A stretch of 64,000 bases of DNA from Asanoa sp040676615. GTDB taxonomy: Bacteria > Actinomycetota > Actinomycetes > Mycobacteriales > Micromonosporaceae. Below are positions 27,372 through 36,266 of this stretch, piece by piece (the stretch's first letter is position 1; the number at the start of each line of letters is the position of its first letter). Location: the NCBI RefSeq assembly GCF_040676615.1, contig NZ_JBFAPI010000008.1, positions 1 to 64,000 of the forward strand, in the 5' to 3' direction. Position numbers and translations under genes: made by a program. The notes under the pieces are model-generated. The model was given only the letters and a program-made list of their open reading frames with translations, was not told the origin of the DNA and ran no database searches.

Positions 27372-28124
27372 GTGCTGGGGCTACCCGATCATGTGACCGC
27401 CTGCCTGTTCGATATGGACGGCGTGCTCACCCAGACCGCGACCGTTCACAACGCGGCATGGACCGAGACTTTCGACGAATTCCTCCGCCGGCGCAGTGCT
27501 CTTACCGGCGAGCCGTTCACGGCTTTCGACCCGCATTCCGACTATCCCAAATATGTCGACGGCCGGACCCGGGCCGACGGAGTGCGCACCTTTCTCGGGT
27601 CGCGCGGCATCACGCTTCCCGAAGGGCAGCCCGATGATCCGCCCGACGCCGACACCATCAACGGTGTCGGCAACCGCAAGAACGTCATCCTGCTCCGCCG
27701 CATCCGCGAAGACGGCGTCCAGGTCTACGACGGCTCGGTCGCCTACCTGCGCGCGGCGCGGGCCGCCGGCCTCAAGACCGCGGTGGTCTCGGCCAGCGCC
27801 AACACCCCCGACATCCTGAAGATCACGGGGCTCGGCGAGTGGCTCGACGCCCGGGTCGACGGCAACGTCGCGCGGGCCGAGAAGCTGCCGGGCAAGCCCG
27901 CGCCGGACACCTTCCTGCGCGGCGCCGAGATGCTCGGCGTCGCACCCGCCGACGCGGCCGTCTTCGAAGACGCACTCGCCGGAGTGGCGGCCGGCCGAGC
28001 CGGCAACTTCGGCATCACGATCGGCGTTGACCGGGTGGGTGGCAGCCATGGCGCCGACCTGAAGACACACGGCGCCGACATCGTCGTGCGCGACCTGTCC
28101 GAGCTGCTGGAGGGCAAGGCATGA
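27372..28124 (+). CDS. HAD family beta-phosphoglucomutase-like enzyme
   Basis: A 250-residue HAD protein. The nucleophile motif is LFDMDGVLTQTA (Asp16 and Asp18), motif II Ser is in VVSASANT, motif III Lys in KLPGKPAPDTFL, and motif IV is AVFEDALAGVAAGRAG. The helical cap inserts after motif I. It is fused by an ATGA overlap to a GH65 phosphorylase; together they would convert a disaccharide plus phosphate to beta-glucose 1-phosphate and then glucose 6-phosphate. Assignment to beta-phosphoglucomutase rests on this context and family similarity. Confidence 0.9.
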   Translation: MLGLPDHVTACLFDMDGVLTQTATVHNAAWTETFDEFLRRRSALTGEPFTAFDPHSDYPKYVDGRTRADGVRTFLGSRGITLPEGQPDDPPDADTINGVGNRKNVILLRRIREDGVQVYDGSVAYLRAARAAGLKTAVVSASANTPDILKITGLGEWLDARVDGNVARAEKLPGKPAPDTFLRGAEMLGVAPADAAVFEDALAGVAAGRAGNFGITIGVDRVGGSHGADLKTHGADIVVRDLSELLEGKA

Positions 28125-30499
28125 TCCGCGAACGGGCCTATCCCGTCGAGGCCTGGCACGTGCGGGAGACCCGCCTCGACGTCGACGTGCTGGCGCAGGC
28201 CGAGTCGGTGTTCGCGCTCGGCAACGGACACATCGGCATGCGCGGCAACCTCGACGAGGGCGAGCCGCACGGGCTGCCGGGCACCTACCTGAACTCGTTC
28301 TACGAGCTGCGCCCGCTGCCTTACGCCGAGGCCGGTTACGGCTTCCCCGAGTCGGGGCAGACGGTCGTCAACGTGACCAACGGCAAGCCGATCCGGCTGC
28401 TGGTCGACGACGAGCCCTTCGACGTGCGGTACGGCGCACTCGAGGCACACACCCGGGTGCTCGACCTGCGCGCCGGCACGCTCGACCGCTCGGTGCACTG
28501 GCGCTCGCCCGCCGGCCGCGCGGTCAAGGTGCGCAGCACCCGGCTGGTCTCGTTCACCCAGCGCTCGATCGCCGCTATCCGCTACGAGGTCGAGGCGGTC
28601 GACGAGCCGCTGCGGCTGATCGTGCAGTCGGAGCTGGTCGCCAACGAGGAGCTGCCCGGGCAGAGCCGCGACCCCCGGGTCGCCGCCGTGCTGGAGAAGC
28701 CGCTGCAGATCGAGGAGCGGATCACCGACAAGACCCGCGGCCTGCTGATCCACAAGACCAAGCGCAGCGGGCTGCGGGTCGGCGCGGCGATGCAGCACGA
28801 GATCGACGGGCCGGCCAAGACCAACATCAGCACCGAGGCGCACGACGACTGGGCCCGCACCACGATCGCCTGCGTACTCAAGCCAGGCGAGAAGCTGGTC
28901 GTGGTCAAGCTGCTGGCCTACGGCTGGTCCAGCCGGCGGTCGCTACCCGCGATCCGCGACCAGGTCAGCGCCGCGCTGGCCGCCGCCGAGTTCTCCGGCT
29001 GGGACGGTCTGGTCCAGGAGCAGAAGGAATACCTCGACACTTTCTGGGACGCCGCCGACGTGCAGGTCGAGGGCGACCAGGAGGTGCAGCAGGCGGTCCG
29101 GTTCGGGCTGTTCCACGTACTACAGGCCGGCGCCCGGGCCGAGCTGCGGCCGATCGCGGCCAAGGGCCTGACCGGTCCCGGCTACGACGGCCACGTCTTC
29201 TGGGACACCGAGATGTTCGCGCTGCCGGTGCTCACCTACACCCAGCCGGTGGCGGTGGCGCACGCGCTTCGCTGGCGGCACGCCACCCTGGAGATGGCCC
29301 GCGACCGGGCCAAACAGCTCGGGCTGCGGGGCGCCGCCTTCCCCTGGCGCACCATCCGCGGCCAGGAGTGCTCCGGCTACTGGCCGGCCGGCACCGCGGG
29401 CTTCCACGTCAACGCCGGCATCGCCGACGCCGTCCGGCGCTACGTGCAGGCCACCGGCGACGTCGACTTCGAGCGGGAGATAGGGCTGGAGCTCCTGGTC
29501 GAGACGGCCCGGCTCTGGCACTCGCTCGGCCACCACGACCGGCACGGCAAGTTCCACATCGACGGGGTTACCGGCCCCGACGAATACACCGCGGTCAAGA
29601 ACGACAACATCTACACCAACCTGATGGCCAAGCGGAACATGGTTACCGCGGCCGACTGCGTCAGCCGGCACAGCGAGCGGGCCTGGCGGCTCGGTGTCGA
29701 CGACGAGGAGACCGCCGCCTGGCGCGAGGCTGCCGTCAACATGCACATCCCGTACGACGACGAGTTGGGTGTGCATCCACAGGTCGAGGGCTTCACCCGC
29801 TACCAGGAGTGGGACTTCGACAACACGCCGCCGGAAAACTATCCGCTGCTGCTGAACTTCCCGTACTTCGACCTCTACCGCCGTCAGGTGGTCAAGCAGG
29901 CCGACCTGGTGCTGGCCATGCACTGGTGCGGCGACGCGTTCACGCCCGAGCAGAAGCTGCGCAACTTCGACTACTACGAGCGGCGCACCGTACGCGACTC
30001 GTCGTTGTCGGCGTGCACCCAGTCGGTCGTCGCGGCCGAGGTCGGCTACCTCGAGTTGGCACACGACTATCTCGGCGAAGCCGCGCTGATGGACCTGCAC
30101 GACATCCACAACAACACCCGGGAAGGGCTGCACATCGCGGCCCTGGCCGGCGCGTGGCTCGGTCTGGTGGCCGGTTTCGGCGGCATGCGCGACCACGAGG
30201 AGCAGCTCACGTTCCTGCCGCGGCTGCCGGCCCGGATCAGCCGGCTGGAGTTCTCGCTGATGTGGCGGGGCATGCGGCTGCGGGTCGACGTGCGCCAGCA
30301 CGAGGCGATCTACTCGCTGCGCAACGGCGCGGCCGACGCGAGCCTCGACTTCAGCCACCACGGTGAGGCGGTCACGGTGACGACCGAGAAAGAGGTGCGG
30401 ATGCCGATCCCGCCGCTCGAGCCGCACCGGCGGCAGCCCCGCCAGCCCGCGGGTCGGGCGCCGGCCCGCCGGCCGGCACCCGACACCCGGCGGCGCTAG
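28121..30499 (+). CDS. Glycoside hydrolase family 65 phosphorylase (maltose/trehalose/kojibiose type)
   Basis: A 792-residue inverting phosphorylase. The N-terminal beta-sandwich starts with FALGNGHIGMRGNLDEG, and the (alpha/alpha)6 catalytic domain contains FWDTEMFALPVL and the catalytic acid Glu488 in GVTGPDEYT; NLMAKRN follows. The phosphate-binding His-Ser region is near the C-terminal DIHNNTREGLHIAALAG. The last about 25 residues are an Arg/Pro-rich tail. Sequence alone does not separate maltose, trehalose or kojibiose as substrate. The neighbouring TreS and Mak genes make maltose or trehalose attractive. Confidence 0.93.
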   Translation: MIRERAYPVEAWHVRETRLDVDVLAQAESVFALGNGHIGMRGNLDEGEPHGLPGTYLNSFYELRPLPYAEAGYGFPESGQTVVNVTNGKPIRLLVDDEPFDVRYGALEAHTRVLDLRAGTLDRSVHWRSPAGRAVKVRSTRLVSFTQRSIAAIRYEVEAVDEPLRLIVQSELVANEELPGQSRDPRVAAVLEKPLQIEERITDKTRGLLIHKTKRSGLRVGAAMQHEIDGPAKTNISTEAHDDWARTTIACVLKPGEKLVVVKLLAYGWSSRRSLPAIRDQVSAALAAAEFSGWDGLVQEQKEYLDTFWDAADVQVEGDQEVQQAVRFGLFHVLQAGARAELRPIAAKGLTGPGYDGHVFWDTEMFALPVLTYTQPVAVAHALRWRHATLEMARDRAKQLGLRGAAFPWRTIRGQECSGYWPAGTAGFHVNAGIADAVRRYVQATGDVDFEREIGLELLVETARLWHSLGHHDRHGKFHIDGVTGPDEYTAVKNDNIYTNLMAKRNMVTAADCVSRHSERAWRLGVDDEETAAWREAAVNMHIPYDDELGVHPQVEGFTRYQEWDFDNTPPENYPLLLNFPYFDLYRRQVVKQADLVLAMHWCGDAFTPEQKLRNFDYYERRTVRDSSLSACTQSVVAAEVGYLELAHDYLGEAALMDLHDIHNNTREGLHIAALAGAWLGLVAGFGGMRDHEEQLTFLPRLPARISRLEFSLMWRGMRLRVDVRQHEAIYSLRNGAADASLDFSHHGEAVTVTTEKEVRMPIPPLEPHRRQPRQPAGRAPARRPAPDTRRR

Positions 30500-31546
30500 C
30501 TAGAGGACCGAGAGGTGGACGTGGTTGGTGTGGTCACTCGACGGGTCGCCGTGTTGGCCGCTGTATGACTTCCACGTCCCCGTCGACGGTAGCCAGACCT
30601 GTCGATACCAGATCACATAGAGAATGCCGAGCTTGTCGGCGTTCTTGACCAGGAACGACGCCAGGTTGTTGCCGTAGAACCTGGCGTCGCCCTGTGCGTC
30701 ACCGCTGCCGAAGTCGTTGGTCTTGAAGACCGAGAAATCGCAGGCGCGCCCCTTCGGATGCTCGAAGGGGCCGCCGTCGCGGTGACACGAGACGAACCGC
30801 TTGTAGCCCACCCGCTGGGTCTCCTTGAGGGCGAAGAGCATCCGCGGCGTGATGCACCCGTTGGTCGTCGGGTCGTCGACGCTGCACGACTGCGCCGGGA
30901 AGGAACCGTCGGCCGCCCGCGGCGATTGCCGGGCCACCGGCTGGTTGACGTAGACGTTGCCGTTGACGGTCTTGCCGCCGGCCAACGTGAACGCCTTCTC
31001 CACTTCCGACTTCTGCTTCGCCATCACCGCTTCCTGTGCGGCCTCGCGCTTGACCTCCAGGTCGAGTTGGCTCTTGGCCGCCTGGGCCTGCTGTGTCGCT
31101 TCGGCCAGGTCGGCGAGCCGCCCGTTGTCGTAGGCCGACAGCATGTCGAGCGTCTCGGCCCGGGCCAGGAAGGCGTTGGGGCTGCGGCTGTTGAGCAGCA
31201 TCAGCGCCGGCCCGATCCGGCCGTTGATGTAGCTGTGCCGGGCGATCTCGGTGGCCTGCGGCGTCAGCGCCGCGGTGCGGACCTGCAGCCGGGCGAGTTC
31301 CTTGCTCAGCGCGTCCTGCTTCTTGCGCGAGTCGGCCACCGCGTTCTTGGCGTCGACGAAGGCCCGGCTGGTGCGCTCGATCACGTCGTCGAGCAGTTCG
31401 TTCTTTCCGCCCTCGACCGGCGGTGCGGGGGTTGGGTTGGGTGCGGCGACCGCCGCCGGGGTGAGGGCAAGGCCCACCAACAGCGTGACGATCCCGACCA
31501 GGCCGGCGCGCCGGGCAAGAGCGCGCGGACGTCCTTTGCGCGTCAT
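30500..31546 (-). CDS. Secreted coiled-coil protein with M15/VldE-like peptidase domain (wall hydrolase)
   Basis: A 348-residue exported protein. A signal peptide (about 1-35, ending AVAAP) is followed by a long coiled coil (about 45-185) like those of NlpC/P60 and RipA-type wall hydrolases. The C-terminal domain has HPKGRACDFSVF and SDHTNHVHLSV, the metal-ligand pattern of M15/D-Ala-D-Ala carboxypeptidase-like folds, plus cysteines in SCSVDD, NGCIT, VSCHR and ACDF that could form disulphides. It is preceded by a c-di-AMP riboswitch, which supports a role in peptidoglycan remodelling. Its stop abuts that of the GH65 gene. Confidence 0.9.
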   Translation of the reverse strand: MTRKGRPRALARRAGLVGIVTLLVGLALTPAAVAAPNPTPAPPVEGGKNELLDDVIERTSRAFVDAKNAVADSRKKQDALSKELARLQVRTAALTPQATEIARHSYINGRIGPALMLLNSRSPNAFLARAETLDMLSAYDNGRLADLAEATQQAQAAKSQLDLEVKREAAQEAVMAKQKSEVEKAFTLAGGKTVNGNVYVNQPVARQSPRAADGSFPAQSCSVDDPTTNGCITPRMLFALKETQRVGYKRFVSCHRDGGPFEHPKGRACDFSVFKTNDFGSGDAQGDARFYGNNLASFLVKNADKLGILYVIWYRQVWLPSTGTWKSYSGQHGDPSSDHTNHVHLSVL

Positions 31547-31554
31547 TCACGTTC

Positions 31555-31735
31555 CTTCGGTAGGGCCGCCTACCGGGTTAGCTGTCGGGTTCGGGGCGGA
31601 ACAACCCCTACCGCATTCGCGGACTCACCCCAGGAACTCGGGTCCCCGGCTCGTCTCTCGACGATTAGGCAGCAGCGGCGCCGGTGTCACCGGGGGGATG
31701 ATCCGGCGGAAGCCGGAGCCAGCTTAACCGATCCG
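31555..31735 (-). ncRNA. c-di-AMP riboswitch (ydaO/yuaA class)
   Basis: On the minus strand the 5' leader of the wall-hydrolase gene carries the conserved cores of this class: GGGGTGAGTCC (31621-31631), then GCCCCGAACCCGACAGC running into TAACCCGGTAGGCGG (about 31566-31597). A GGTAGGG block and a CCCTACC block frame the 3' part, and the ribosome site GAAGGAA follows at once. In actinobacteria this class usually switches off wall-hydrolase genes when c-di-AMP is bound. The 5' limit is approximate. Confidence 0.93.
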
Positions 31736-31739
31736 GACC

Positions 31740-32059
31740 TATTCTTCGCAAGGATCGGATGGGCCTTCCTCAGACCCGGAATGCGTTACGCAGCAACGAC
31801 TTTCGGTGACGTAAGGAGCGCTTAAGAAAGCGTACGGGAAAACGTGAAAGTAGTGCCGGCAACCGCGGCCGTCAGCCGAACGTGTGGTCAATCGAAGGTT
31901 CATTTCGAGTTGGCCGGTTCCGCTGGACAAGGAGGCTCGCGGGACCGCTAATGGAGTCACTCCGACCGGGCTTTACGCCGGACGGCACACACCCCACCCC
32001 ATCGGCGCCGCCGGCACTCCCGCCGACGGCGGCAGACAACCGCACTCATCGGAGGCGCC
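31740..32059. other. Divergent gap between the riboswitch leader and egtA
   Basis: No gene is supported in these 320 bp. The left part should hold the promoter of the riboswitch transcript (minus strand). TGCGTTACGCA at 31782-31792 is a small perfect palindrome of unknown meaning. The base composition around 31760-31920 is less GC-rich than the genes, as expected of a regulatory region. Confidence 0.5.
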
Positions 32060-33304
32060 GTGGACGAGATCGCCGTCCTCACGGAGCGCGCGGCGGAGAC
32101 CTACGTCGCAGCCGCGGGATTCCGGGTCGGCCCGGTTGGCCGGGTCGGTGTCGAGCTCGAATACCCCGTGCGCGATCCGCGCGCGCCGCTGGCGCGCCCG
32201 TCGATCGCCCGGCTGGTCGAGGCGACCAGCGGCCTGTCCGATCCGCTGCCCGGGGGCGGCCGGATCACCGTCGAGCCCGGCGGGCAACTGGAGATCTCCT
32301 CCGCGGTCGGTGCGTCCCTGTCGGACTGTGTCGAGGCGACCCGGGCCGACCTGGCCCTGACCCGGGCGGCCCTGGCCGCCGACGGGCTGCTGCTCGACGG
32401 CACCGGCTTCGACGCGCACCGCCGGCCCGAGCTGATCACCACTCACCCGCGCTACCTGGCGCTGGCCGACTTCCACGCGCGAGCGGGCGGCAAGGGCCTG
32501 GCCGTGATGTGCAACTCGGCCTCCGTCCAGGTCTGCCTGGACTCCGGCGACGAGTCCGACGGCTGGAGCGGCTACCGGATGCGCTGGTGGCTGGCCGACG
32601 CGATCGGCCCGGTGCTGCTGGCCGCGTTCGCCAACTCGCCGCGGCGGATCCGCGGCACCCGGTGGGTCTCCTACCGCCAGGCGCTGCGGTTCGGCACCGA
32701 CGCGACACGCACCCGCGCGCCCCGGCGCACCGGCGAGCCGCGCGCCGACTGGGCCCGCTACGCGCTGCGCGCCAACGTCACGATGATCGCCGAGCCCGAG
32801 CCGGCGCCCTGGCAGGTGCCCACCGGGCTGACGATGCGCTCCTGGCTGCGCGGCCACGGCCCGCGCCCGGCCACCCTCGAGGACCTGGAACGCCACCTGG
32901 GCACCCTGGTCCCGCCGGTACGCCCGCGCGGCTACCTGGAGTTCCGGATGATCGACCAGCAGCCCGGCGACGGCTGGGTGGTGCCGCTGGCCGTGGTGAC
33001 CGCGCTGCTCGACGACCCGATCGCGGCCGACGCCGCCGCGGCGGCGACCGAGCACCTGCGCTCGCCGTTGCGCCGGCACCGCGACTGGCTCGCCGCGGCC
33101 CGCGACGGGCTGGCCGACCCGCAACTCGGCGCGGCCGCGCTGACCTGCTTCGCGGCGGCCGCCTCGGCGCTCGACCGGCGCGGCGCCGGCCGGCGGGTGC
33201 GGCGGGCGGTCGACGTGTTCATCGAGCGCTACGTCTCGCGTGGTGCCTGCCCGGCCGACGACCCGGTGCCACCGGCGACGTTCACCGAGCCGGCCCTGGG
33301 TTAG
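32060..33304 (+). CDS. egtA: Glutamate-cysteine ligase, EgtA type
   Basis: A 414-residue GCS2-family ligase that would make gamma-glutamylcysteine, a precursor in ergothioneine synthesis. Marks are VGVELEYPV (the Glu-rich metal/ATP site), TVEPGGQLEISS, VMCNSASVQVCLD, and RGYLEFRMIDQQPG. The GTG start has CGGAGG upstream. The egtB, egtC, egtD and egtE genes are not in this window, so the pathway is completed elsewhere or this paralogue has another use. Ends overlap the lipid kinase gene by 4 bp. Confidence 0.88.
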   Translation: MDEIAVLTERAAETYVAAAGFRVGPVGRVGVELEYPVRDPRAPLARPSIARLVEATSGLSDPLPGGGRITVEPGGQLEISSAVGASLSDCVEATRADLALTRAALAADGLLLDGTGFDAHRRPELITTHPRYLALADFHARAGGKGLAVMCNSASVQVCLDSGDESDGWSGYRMRWWLADAIGPVLLAAFANSPRRIRGTRWVSYRQALRFGTDATRTRAPRRTGEPRADWARYALRANVTMIAEPEPAPWQVPTGLTMRSWLRGHGPRPATLEDLERHLGTLVPPVRPRGYLEFRMIDQQPGDGWVVPLAVVTALLDDPIAADAAAAATEHLRSPLRRHRDWLAAARDGLADPQLGAAALTCFAAAASALDRRGAGRRVRRAVDVFIERYVSRGACPADDPVPPATFTEPALG

Positions 33305-34191
33305 GAGTTCGGCAGGCAGACGGTCACGGCACCCGGCACGGCGCGGGCCTTGAGCTTCGTCGCGGCGCTCCGGGCGCCGCCGTCGATCTCGTAGGTCAGC
33401 GGTTCGGCCAGCTTGACCTTCACGGCCCGGCCCGCGGTCATCTTGATGAACGGTGAGCCCTCGGAGCGGCCGGTGGCCATCCGGCCGAGGGTGCGCGCCC
33501 ATTCCAGCGCGCCCTCGGCGGTGGCCACGCCGACCTCGATGCGGCCGTCGTGCGGGTCGGCGTCGTCGAACGCCCGGATGCCGCCGGTGATGGTGCCGAC
33601 GTTGCCGAACAGCACGCAACTGGCCGCTCCGGCGTACCACTGCTCCCCGTCGACCTCGACCCTCATCGGCACGGCACCGTCGCGGACGTGGCGGGCGCCG
33701 GTCCAGGCGTACGCCAGCCGGCCCAGCCGGTCCTTCATCCCGCCGTCGGCTTCGCGGATCAGTTCGCCGTCGAAGCCGGCGCCGGCCATCACCGCGAAGT
33801 GCTCGCCGTTGATCCGCCCGAGGTCGAGCGCCCGGCGCCGGCCGTGCAGCGCGATCTCGACGGCCTCGCCCAGGTCTTCGGGGATGCCCAGGTTGGTGGC
33901 CAGCAGGTTGGCCGTGCCGGCCGGGAGGATGGCCAGCGCGACGCCGTCGGCCTCGGCCCGGGCCACCGCGTCGACAGTCCGCTGCACCATCCCGTCGCCG
34001 CCCCAGACCAGGATCAGCTCGGCGCCGGCCTTGAGCGCCTTGCGCACCTTCTTGGGCGCCTTGCGGCTCTTGGGCACCTCGTACCACAGTGGATCGATCA
34101 CGCCGGCGTCGGCGAGCCGGCGCCGCAGCTCCCGTAAGCCGCCACCCAGGCTCTTGCGTTGATGCGCGACGACCGCGACCTTGGTTGCCAT
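33301..34191 (-). CDS. Diacylglycerol/lipid kinase family protein (DagK_cat)
   Basis: A 296-residue kinase with the family's ATP site LVWGGDGMVQR (GGDG at about 64-67), the LAILPAGTANLLATNLGIP block, and GAGFDGELI. The C-terminal beta domain ends in EIDGGARSA. It phosphorylates diacylglycerol or another lipid such as a prenol or phosphatidylinositol-linked glycolipid; the substrate is not predictable. It precedes the surface glycopolymer cluster, separated from the first glycosyltransferase by 10 bp, which could be relevant to lipid-linked intermediates. Confidence 0.92.
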   Translation of the reverse strand: MATKVAVVAHQRKSLGGGLRELRRRLADAGVIDPLWYEVPKSRKAPKKVRKALKAGAELILVWGGDGMVQRTVDAVARAEADGVALAILPAGTANLLATNLGIPEDLGEAVEIALHGRRRALDLGRINGEHFAVMAGAGFDGELIREADGGMKDRLGRLAYAWTGARHVRDGAVPMRVEVDGEQWYAGAASCVLFGNVGTITGGIRAFDDADPHDGRIEVGVATAEGALEWARTLGRMATGRSEGSPFIKMTAGRAVKVKLAEPLTYEIDGGARSAATKLKARAVPGAVTVCLPNS

Positions 34192-34201
34192 GCGGGGGTT
34201 C

Positions 34202-36169
34202 TTACCCCGCGGAGCGACCCACCAAGCGGGCGTCGGGCACCGGACCGGCGGGCGCCGGGTCGGCCGGGAGCGGGTGGGCGGTCGCCGGCAGCGTGCCGAA
34301 CTCGCTGTGCCGCGGCACGCCCGGCCACTGTGCGCCGCTCTCGCGCAGGAAGTATTCGAGGCCCGGGTCCCAGGTGTGCCCGCCAGCCCGGCGGTGGTAG
34401 ACGTAGCCCAGCGGGTGGGTCCGGTAGATCAGGCCGCCACCCCGGGCCACCCGCTCGATCAGGCCCCGGTCGATCGACCGCGGCACCGGTCGCCAGCCGC
34501 CGATCTCCTCCAGGTCGCCCCGGCTGATCAGCATCGTGCCGCCGGCCACCACCCGGGCGTAGACCTCGCTGCGCCCGGCGTCGCGCCGCACGGTGGTGTC
34601 GAGGGCGTGCAGGTGCACGAACTCGGCCGACTTGCCGACCAGCGTCGCGCCGGAGACCAGCCGGGCCAGCACCAGGTCCCAGACGTGTTCGGGGCCGTAG
34701 GTGTCGTCGTCGTCGAACTTGGTGATCAGGCTGCCACGCGCCCGGGCGGTGGCCCGGCCGATCGCCTCGCCGAAACCGAACCGCTCCTCGGGCGCGATCG
34801 TGACCAACTCGACCGGCCGGCTGGAGCGGGCGACCCGGTCGAGCACCTCGGCCGACGGCAGCACGCCGTGCAGGCAGAGCACGATCTCCAGGTCGGGGTA
34901 GGTCTGCCGCTCGATCGCTTCCATCGCATCGGCGACGTGCTCCAAGCGACGGGTGACCAGCAGCACGCTGACCGGCGGCGGTGCGACCAGCGCCGGGAAG
35001 GTCTTGCCGGCCAGCCGGGGCAGCGCGAACGCGGTGGCGTGCTGGCGCAGCGCCGCTCGGCGCTGGCGGACGGCACGCACCTCCCACTCGAAGTCTCCGT
35101 CGGCCAGGTGCGGCAGGTCGTCGACGACCAGCGGGCGCAACTCGTCGGCCAGGTGGGCGGCGACCGGCGGCATCAGGTCGGGCGCGTGCAGCAGCACGCC
35201 GGCCGCGGCCAGCCGCACCAGCACCGCCGCCTCCTGGGTCGGGTGCACGCAGGGCGCCTTGGCGCAGTGCACCAGGCCGATCCCGGCCAGCGCGTCGACC
35301 GCTTCCTCGGGCAACCGGTTGGCGTCGAGCCGGCCGGTGACCAGGTTGCCGTCGGCACCGTTGATCCGCCAGGTGTCTTCGTCGAAGACGAGTTCGGCGC
35401 GGGCGGCGCCAGGGCCGAACGGGCCGTAGCGGCGGATGCAGGCCGAGTCTTCGACGTCGACCATGACACTCCCGGCCGCACCGGCCGCGCCCGCCTGGAT
35501 CACCGTGCCGTAGACCTGGGCCGCCGCCGGCGGCTCCTCGCCGTCGTCGACGACCGCCGGCAGCGGCTCGCCGTCGGCGCTGAGCACCAGGTCGTGCGGG
35601 CGGATGTCGGCGTTGGTGGGCAGGCCGCCGGCGACCACGGCCACGTTGACGGCCGAGCCCACCCATGGCGGTGCCACGTCTTGCACGGTGATGTCGGCAC
35701 TGGCCGGGCGGGGCAGCGGGCGGACCGACGTGAAGATCGGCAGCACCGCCATGATCAGCTTGCGCAGCGGGACCGACCAGCGCACCTCCAGCGAGACGGC
35801 GGCCCGGCCGTGGTTGCTCGACGGCATCTCGGTGCGGTGCCGCAGCAGGTGCGGGATCGGGCCCAGCCGGCCGGACCAGCTGCTCTGCGGGATGTGCCAG
35901 TTCTCGACGTACACGGTGAGTTTGCGGACCATGGTGATCGCGGCCGGGTGGTCGAGCAGCGCGCGCAGGTCGGCCAGCGAAGCGACGCTGACGCACATCG
36001 AGGTGACCCAGGTGTTGGCGCCGAGCGGCCCCGCGGGGCTCTGCGGCGACTCGATCACGCTCAGTGGCGCCCGGAACATGTGGGCGGGCCAGATCCGGCG
36101 GCGCTCGGCCCGTGGACCCGAATAGATCCGCCAGCGGTGGATGCGTATGGGATCCTGCTCCACCGACAC
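34202..36169 (-). CDS. Large protein with C-terminal GT2 domain
   Basis: A 655-residue protein. The first about 370 residues match no family I recognise (beta-rich stretches, one FDEDTWRINGADGNLVTGRL block). From about 395 on there is a GT2 fold: VSVLLVTRRLEH, ERQTYPDLEIVLCLHG, then GEAIGRATARARGSLITKFDDDDTYGPEH, where FDDDD carries the metal-binding acids. No membrane helix is seen. GTG 36167-36169 was chosen with GGGAGC upstream. Divergent from another GT2 gene, so both belong to the same surface-sugar cluster. Confidence 0.82.
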   Translation of the reverse strand: MSVEQDPIRIHRWRIYSGPRAERRRIWPAHMFRAPLSVIESPQSPAGPLGANTWVTSMCVSVASLADLRALLDHPAAITMVRKLTVYVENWHIPQSSWSGRLGPIPHLLRHRTEMPSSNHGRAAVSLEVRWSVPLRKLIMAVLPIFTSVRPLPRPASADITVQDVAPPWVGSAVNVAVVAGGLPTNADIRPHDLVLSADGEPLPAVVDDGEEPPAAAQVYGTVIQAGAAGAAGSVMVDVEDSACIRRYGPFGPGAARAELVFDEDTWRINGADGNLVTGRLDANRLPEEAVDALAGIGLVHCAKAPCVHPTQEAAVLVRLAAAGVLLHAPDLMPPVAAHLADELRPLVVDDLPHLADGDFEWEVRAVRQRRAALRQHATAFALPRLAGKTFPALVAPPPVSVLLVTRRLEHVADAMEAIERQTYPDLEIVLCLHGVLPSAEVLDRVARSSRPVELVTIAPEERFGFGEAIGRATARARGSLITKFDDDDTYGPEHVWDLVLARLVSGATLVGKSAEFVHLHALDTTVRRDAGRSEVYARVVAGGTMLISRGDLEEIGGWRPVPRSIDRGLIERVARGGGLIYRTHPLGYVYHRRAGGHTWDPGLEYFLRESGAQWPGVPRHSEFGTLPATAHPLPADPAPAGPVPDARLVGRSAG

Positions 36170-36253
36170 GCCAAAGCTCCCGTCTCCCCCGGACCGGCGC
36201 CCGCCGGCCGGCGCTATAAACGTAGCGCCCGCGCGAGTCGGAATTTCGCTGGA

Positions 36254-36259
36254 TACACT
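36254..36259 (+). promoter_or_regulatory. -10 box of a candidate leaderless promoter (GT2)
   Basis: TACACT lies 7 nt before the GTG at 36267, supporting that start over the longer frame opening at 36141. Confidence 0.55.
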
Positions 36260-36266
36260 CTCGACC

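Noticed and set aside
36141..36266. A longer N-terminus for the GT2 at 36267
   Set aside because: The added residues overlap the promoter region of the divergent gene and look like shadow sequence; the TACACT box supports the GTG at 36267.
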